NCBI RefSeq assembly: GCF_028583545.1
Contig: NZ_CP087106.1
Location: 2,176,501-2,240,500 of the forward strand
Source of the DNA: Methylobacterium sp. NMS14P
GTDB taxonomy: Bacteria; Pseudomonadota; Alphaproteobacteria; Rhizobiales; Beijerinckiaceae
Direction of reading: 5' to 3'
DNA length: 64,000 bases
A model generated the notes under the pieces. It was not told where the DNA came from. It ran no database searches and was given only the letters and a program-made list of their open reading frames with translations. A program made the translations under genes and the position numbers. Positions 60,137 to 64,000 of the stretch are shown in pieces. Position 1 is the first letter of the stretch. Each line of letters opens with the position of its first letter.

Positions 60137-60493
60137 TCAGGTCGGCTCGGTCTGCGCCTTGGCGAAAACGGCAGGCACGTCGATCAGCGCCTTGCCCGAG
60201 GCGTCCGCCCCGGCATTGGCTGCCACGCGAACCAGCAACGGGTCGGAGGCTACCAGCGGTGTGTCGCGGGAGATCAGCCCGACCCGGTTGCGGTCCTTGC
60301 CCTTGGACCGGGCCACGCCTCCGAGCCACGCGTCCGCCAGCCCGAGGTCTCCCAGCGCGAAGAAGAACTGGTTGCCGGTGATGCCGGATGGAGCCGCGGG
60401 CGTCTGCATCGCCGCTACGTCGGCCGCACGCGCGGCGGGATCGACGGGCACGAACTGTCCCGACAGGTCCTGGCGGATCGGAGCATCGCTCAT
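60137..60493 (-). CDS. Hypothetical phage tail-region protein
   Basis: This 118-residue protein (MSDAPIRQDLSGQFVPVDPA) overlaps the previous gene's stop by four bases. It contains NQFFFALGDLGLADAWLGGV. No family recognised. Confidence 0.65.
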   Translation of the reverse strand: MSDAPIRQDLSGQFVPVDPAARAADVAAMQTPAAPSGITGNQFFFALGDLGLADAWLGGVARSKGKDRNRVGLISRDTPLVASDPLLVRVAANAGADASGKALIDVPAVFAKAQTEPT

Positions 60494-62184
60494 GTCGGCG
60501 GGATCCCGCGAACCGAGAAGGTGGTGCCGGCGACCATATTTCCCGTGGTGGTGAGGACGCGCAGGGCGTTCACCACCAGGGCGGCGGTCGAATAATTGCC
60601 GACGGCCGGGGCACGCTGGATGAAGTTGCCGCCTTCAATGCCGGCCGAGGTGACAGTCTGCATCAGCGGTTTGATCGTACCGGTGCCCTGGACGAGCATC
60701 GCGCGCGCGATCGTCCAATTGACAGATTGCGCGTCTTGGTTGCTGACGAGAGGGTAATAGGATTGGCTGCTGGGGGCGCCTGCTGAGACGCCGGAGGCGC
60801 TGCTGTAGACGGACTGCCACAGGTAATCCGAGGAGCCGGCCTTGAACGTCGATCCGCCGTCGGACGAGAACCGAAGACCGACACCCGCACCCGCGGTATC
60901 CACCTGGGCCGTCAGCGTGATCTCGTAGGCGCTGTAGCCGAGCGGCAGCAGGTAGTCCGCCGAGACGGCCGCACTCGTGAGCCGCGCGCTGATCAGCAGC
61001 GGGGTCCGGTCGATCCAGTCGGTGACGTAGGCGGTCGCGCCGGTCTGGACGATCCGGGCCTTCTGCTTCGGTAGAAGCGCGGTCGTGCCGTTGGTCACGC
61101 CATCGAGCGTGGCGCCAGACGGGACGGCCAGAGCGATCGTGCCGGTGGTCGTGTTGCTGTTGAGGATCGGCCCCGACCGCCAGCCCGCGCCTCCGTTCGC
61201 GGCAGTGATCGTCCCGGTTCCGGTGGGGTAGAGAGGGCGCTCGATATCTGCGGCGACGAGCGTGACCGCAGTAGAGGGAGTGGACGGGACGGGACCCGAG
61301 ACGTTGCTCCGGACCTGATCCTGCTGTGACGACGTCAGGGTCTGGCTGGCGTCGTAGCGCAGGGCGCCCGTGCCAGGGGAGGCCGCCGCACACACCGTGT
61401 CGGTGCCATTGAACTGGAATGTGCAGCCCGAGGTCGAGGGCGTGAGCGCGCCCCAAATCGATGCGCCCCGAACCGCGATCGTGCTGCGCGTCGAGCCGAT
61501 CTGGACGTCGAGGTAAGAGCTGAGGGAGTTGTCGGAGACGTTCGCCGTGCTGCCGGTCGGGTTGCCGCGAAGCGTGCCGGCCGCGGCCTGGGACATCTTC
61601 GCAGGCGTGACGACGTTCGGCGCGATGGTCGTCGCGAGCGAGCCCGCCGAGGTGGTCACGTCACCGGTCAGAGCTCCGTTTGACGCGCTCGTCGCCCGGC
61701 CTTTGGCGTCCAACGTCAGGTTCGGCAGGACGTAGGAGCCCGCAGTGACACCGGAGGCCGCCAGGGTTCCGGCGATGCCGACGTTCGCCGACCCGTCGAA
61801 GGACGCCGACCCAGTGATATCGCCGGAGAGCGACAGGGTACGCGCCGTCGCGAGTGCCGAGGCGGTCGAGGCGTTCCCGGTCAGCGCGCCGGTGATGCCG
61901 CCCGAGGCGCTGAGGTTCGTGAACGCGCCGGCTGCCGGAGCCGTGCCGCCGATGGCGGTGCCGTTGATCGTCCCGTTGACGATCGCCGCAGCGGCGTTCT
62001 GCGTGGCCCCGACGATCCGGCTGTCGTTGCCGCCCGCGACCGTGCCGGCGGTGGTGCCGACACCCGTGATCGTCTGCCCGCCTGCGCCGCCCAGAGTAAC
62101 TGACGCGAAGATCGGCGAGGGGTAGGACTGCGCGCGAGCGAGCGTGGGGAGCGCCGCGATCAGCAGCGCGAGAATAAGGCGCAT
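60490..62184 (-). CDS. Large repetitive tail-fibre-like protein with N-terminal signal sequence
   Basis: This 564-residue protein is Gly/Ser/Thr/Ala-rich with tail-fibre-like modules (LTGDVTTSAGSLATTIAPNV, LTLDAKGRATSASNGALTGD, NVTPAKMS-type steps). A C-terminal beta-rich domain (about 350-564) contains GVGLRFSSDGGSTFKAG. It begins MRLILALLIAALPTLARAQS, a signal peptide that tail fibres normally lack. Function as a tail fibre is inferred from composition. Confidence 0.78.
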   Translation of the reverse strand: MRLILALLIAALPTLARAQSYPSPIFASVTLGGAGGQTITGVGTTAGTVAGGNDSRIVGATQNAAAAIVNGTINGTAIGGTAPAAGAFTNLSASGGITGALTGNASTASALATARTLSLSGDITGSASFDGSANVGIAGTLAASGVTAGSYVLPNLTLDAKGRATSASNGALTGDVTTSAGSLATTIAPNVVTPAKMSQAAAGTLRGNPTGSTANVSDNSLSSYLDVQIGSTRSTIAVRGASIWGALTPSTSGCTFQFNGTDTVCAAASPGTGALRYDASQTLTSSQQDQVRSNVSGPVPSTPSTAVTLVAADIERPLYPTGTGTITAANGGAGWRSGPILNSNTTTGTIALAVPSGATLDGVTNGTTALLPKQKARIVQTGATAYVTDWIDRTPLLISARLTSAAVSADYLLPLGYSAYEITLTAQVDTAGAGVGLRFSSDGGSTFKAGSSDYLWQSVYSSASGVSAGAPSSQSYYPLVSNQDAQSVNWTIARAMLVQGTGTIKPLMQTVTSAGIEGGNFIQRAPAVGNYSTAALVVNALRVLTTTGNMVAGTTFSVRGIPPT

Positions 62185-62194
62185 GCGGTGATGC

Positions 62195-62506
62195 CTAGGA
62201 TCGTGCGAGGACGCCGCCGTTCCACCAGAGTTGCCCAGCGATGGCCGGGAGCGTGGTCGGGAGGCTGGCGAGCGCAGATGTGATGTTGGCGGCAGTGACC
62301 GACGCATCGGAACCGTTGGCGCCGTTGGTGCCGTTTGTGCCGGGGGTGCCCTGCGGTCCAGCTTGCCCGGTGGGGCCCTGGGCGCCTGCAGGATAAGCGG
62401 TCGCCGGCACGACGGCGCCAATGCCGCCCGCACCAGCCAAAGCCGATGAATTGCCGGCCAGGACCAGCTTCGGCCCTGGTGCGGCATTGACGAGCGCGAT
62501 GCTCAT
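62195..62506 (-). CDS. Collagen-like phage protein
   Basis: This 103-residue protein has a Gly-X-Y collagen-like stretch (GPTGQAGPQGTPGTNGTNGA) at about 44-66, then DASVTAANITSALASLP and a C-terminal WWNGG motif. Short collagen-like repeats are typical of phage fibre tips and connectors. Confidence 0.78.
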   Translation of the reverse strand: MSIALVNAAPGPKLVLAGNSSALAGAGGIGAVVPATAYPAGAQGPTGQAGPQGTPGTNGTNGANGSDASVTAANITSALASLPTTLPAIAGQLWWNGGVLARS

Positions 62507-63108
62507 CGCGTCACACCCTGCCTGACGATGAGAGAAGCCGGGCCGTTGGTCTGGAACAAGTTGATCGTGCGCCCGTCCGCGGTGGCGACGATGTCGGTCG
62601 TATAGGTTCCGACCGTAAGGCCATTCAGACTTGATGGCGGCACGTTGAATGCGAGCTGTCCATTCGTGCCACCGTTGACCATCGTGGCAGCGGCTGTCGA
62701 GATGTCGAGCCCAAGCACAGGCGAGTCAGCGGTAAGCCGGACCTGAAGATCAAACGCGATGCCCGTGAGGTCGAGCGGCATGGGCTGGAAGGCCAAGTTG
62801 GCAGCCGCATCCGTCACTGTTGCGGCAGCACTGAGCGTGATGCTGGTCGTGCTCGGGACCGCGGCGATAATCGTGCCTGCCGGGATGCCGAAGCCAGTCA
62901 CGAGCTGACCCGGCACGATAGCCGCCACCGTTGCAGCCGGGAGCCCCGCTACCGTGGCCGACCCAGACGTGAGCGCGCCGCTCGCCGATTGGAAAGCGGG
63001 CGAGCCCGGCGCCGAGAACATGATCGTGTCGTACCAGCCCGCGCCCTTGACGACGGAAAAGACGCTTTGCGTTCCGTCGAACTGCGGGAGGTTGAGGATC
63101 TGAGTCAC
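62503..63108 (-). CDS. Beta-rich phage tail-region protein
   Basis: This 201-residue protein (MTQILNLPQFDGTQSVFSVV) is rich in Ala, Thr and Val with immunoglobulin-like alternation (PGQLVTGFGIPAGTIIAAVP). It overlaps the collagen-like gene start by four bases. Probable baseplate or fibre component; not recognised. Confidence 0.68.
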   Translation of the reverse strand: MTQILNLPQFDGTQSVFSVVKGAGWYDTIMFSAPGSPAFQSASGALTSGSATVAGLPAATVAAIVPGQLVTGFGIPAGTIIAAVPSTTSITLSAAATVTDAAANLAFQPMPLDLTGIAFDLQVRLTADSPVLGLDISTAAATMVNGGTNGQLAFNVPPSSLNGLTVGTYTTDIVATADGRTINLFQTNGPASLIVRQGVTR

Positions 63109-63117
63109 GGGCGTAGA

Positions 63118-63588
63118 TCAGGCCGCGAGCGCGTTGGCGCGGACCAGGATCTTGTCGACCGTCGCGTCGTCGTACTTTCGGGCCGCGACCATGGCCTGCA
63201 CGAGCGGGTCAGTGCGCACGATGCTGACGGCGAGATCCCAGTCTTCCTGAAGATCGGCATCGGAGGCGATGGCCTCTTTCACGGCTGGCCACTCGGGCTT
63301 GGGGAACACCGCGTCGGGCCCGGTCTCGGCGAGTGCGCGCTTGAGCCCGAGCTTGGAGCAGCGATCCGGCACGGGCTCGGTCGGCGGCACGATGATCGGC
63401 GCCGAGAACTTCTTCCCCTTCAGAGCCCAGCCCTGCTGCACCTCGGGGCCGCACGCGACGAACTGGCTTCCGATCTCCTCGCCGAAGACCTCAATGGGGG
63501 TCGGCTGTGGATTCGGCATGGGAGCATCCGGCTCGTGCGGCCAAAGCTCGGCAACGGTGCTGTCAACGACGCGGGCGTAGATCTGCAC
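63118..63588 (-). CDS. Hypothetical phage protein
   Basis: This 156-residue protein is taken from GTG 63588, which follows AAGGA and lies 13 bp after the upstream stop. A longer frame to 63705 would overlap the upstream gene. It includes GEEIGSQFVACGPEVQQGWA and VPPTEPVPDRCSKLGLKRA. No family recognised. Confidence 0.65.
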   Translation of the reverse strand: MQIYARVVDSTVAELWPHEPDAPMPNPQPTPIEVFGEEIGSQFVACGPEVQQGWALKGKKFSAPIIVPPTEPVPDRCSKLGLKRALAETGPDAVFPKPEWPAVKEAIASDADLQEDWDLAVSIVRTDPLVQAMVAARKYDDATVDKILVRANALAA

Positions 63589-63601
63589 GAGCGGAGTTCC
63601 T

Positions 63602-64000
63602 TTATAGATCTTGGCTGAGATAGAGCCAATCAATCCACATGGCGCTGTTTGAAAAGCGCCCGTTAAGTGGGAAATTGTAGATGTTCCACTCCCAAGCCAT
63701 CCCATCCAGTGGGATCTTTGAGGAGTCGGTTATCGTCGCGACCAAGGCGTCATTTATATACGCCTCGACGGTCGGCGTTCCATCGCAATAATTTGTCTGG
63801 ACACGAAGGATAAGCCACTCGCCGGGCTGATGCGTAACGCCGGTGTCGATAAAGGAGTGTTGTCCGTTGAGGCACGCCGCGATCCGCCAAGTAGTCGCGA
63901 CATCGCGGGAGTCATAGTAAAATTCGCAGAAATTCTGCGGGTCATTGTATCCGACGAACCCCACTGAGGTTTGCAGATACGTGTTGGTCCCATAAACTAC
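63602..64000 (-). CDS. Phage protein with concanavalin-like (LamG-type) region, 5' end outside window
   Basis: The leftward frame is open from base 64000 and stops at 63602, giving about 132 visible residues. GEWLILRVQTNYCDGTPTVE, AYINDALVATITDSSKIPL and SNSAMWIDWLYLSQDL look like a jelly-roll sugar-binding domain of a tail protein. The coding DNA here is visibly less GC-rich than the rest of the prophage. Confidence 0.7.
   Translation of the reverse strand, partial: VVYGTNTYLQTSVGFVGYNDPQNFCEFYYDSRDVATTWRIAACLNGQHSFIDTGVTHQPGEWLILRVQTNYCDGTPTVEAYINDALVATITDSSKIPLDGMAWEWNIYNFPLNGRFSNSAMWIDWLYLSQDL

Larger units (their letters stand above)
48891..64000. mobile_element. Prophage integrated at dusA (right end outside window)
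   Basis: An integrase beside dusA, a cI-like XRE repressor, a block of small overlapping early genes, a KilA-N gene, an endolysin, membrane lysis genes and tail-fibre-like genes make up a temperate phage. Early genes run rightward to 55642; late genes run leftward from the window edge to 55832. Head, packaging and most tail genes are beyond the window. None of the chromosomal REP-like repeats was seen inside it. Confidence 0.9.

Noticed and set aside
1..64000. tRNA genes and CRISPR arrays
   Set aside because: No T-loop/acceptor pattern or regularly spaced repeat-spacer structure was recognised by eye. The short tandem repeats at 23409 and 31302 have no spacers.

Overview
The window is GC-rich alphaproteobacterial DNA that most resembles Methylobacterium or a close relative (Hyphomicrobiales). 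This is inferred from gene content, not from a search: a quinoprotein-relay trio, a giant polar-growth-type repeat protein, a CheZ-like protein, DUF1489 and DUF1289 proteins, an NrtR-like NAD regulator and CtrA-like boxes. Positions 1-48,890 look chromosomal; from about 48,900 to the right edge lies a prophage.

Chromosomal part. 1-5.8 kb: a LysR fragment divergent from an aldo/keto reductase, then a leftward catabolic set (3-hydroxyacyl-CoA dehydrogenase, SDR, beta-keto acid cleavage enzyme, amino-acid-type binding protein). 5.9-15.6 kb: a MoxR ATPase, an unrecognised two-gene membrane module, a KefB-type antiporter, an AraC regulator, a VWA protein that is the usual partner of the MoxR ATPase, a [2Fe-2S] ferredoxin and an Hpt protein. 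15.9-23.3 kb: one gene of 2,467 codons with two N-terminal membrane segments and a very long array of 22-residue helical repeats, like the growth-pole-ring proteins of Rhizobiales. 23.4-33 kb: DUF1489, a CheZ-like phosphatase, an MFS transporter, an Mla lipid-transport operon (permease, ATPase, MCE protein, lipoprotein), an XRE-cupin regulator and thiDE. 33-48.9 kb: NAD regulator, serine beta-lactamase-like hydrolase, panB, the three quinoprotein-relay genes under a divergent TetR gene, queCD, a DHDPS-family/GntR/peptide-binding-protein locus with two copies of one operator, cobT/cobS, DUF1289, an aspartic protease and dusA. Five copies of a ~92-bp palindromic repeat lie between these genes and none was seen in the prophage.

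Prophage. A tyrosine integrase faces away from the 5' end of dusA, a known integration hotspot. A leftward XRE repressor with operator-like repeats and a rightward early promoter follow, then about ten small early genes, a KilA-N gene and a short gene. Two terminators that fit leftward transcription separate these from a leftward late block: tail-fibre-like and collagen-like proteins, a GH108 endolysin, a PadR-like regulator and several small membrane proteins (holin/spanin candidates). The block runs off the right edge, so the far attachment site, head genes and packaging genes are not visible.
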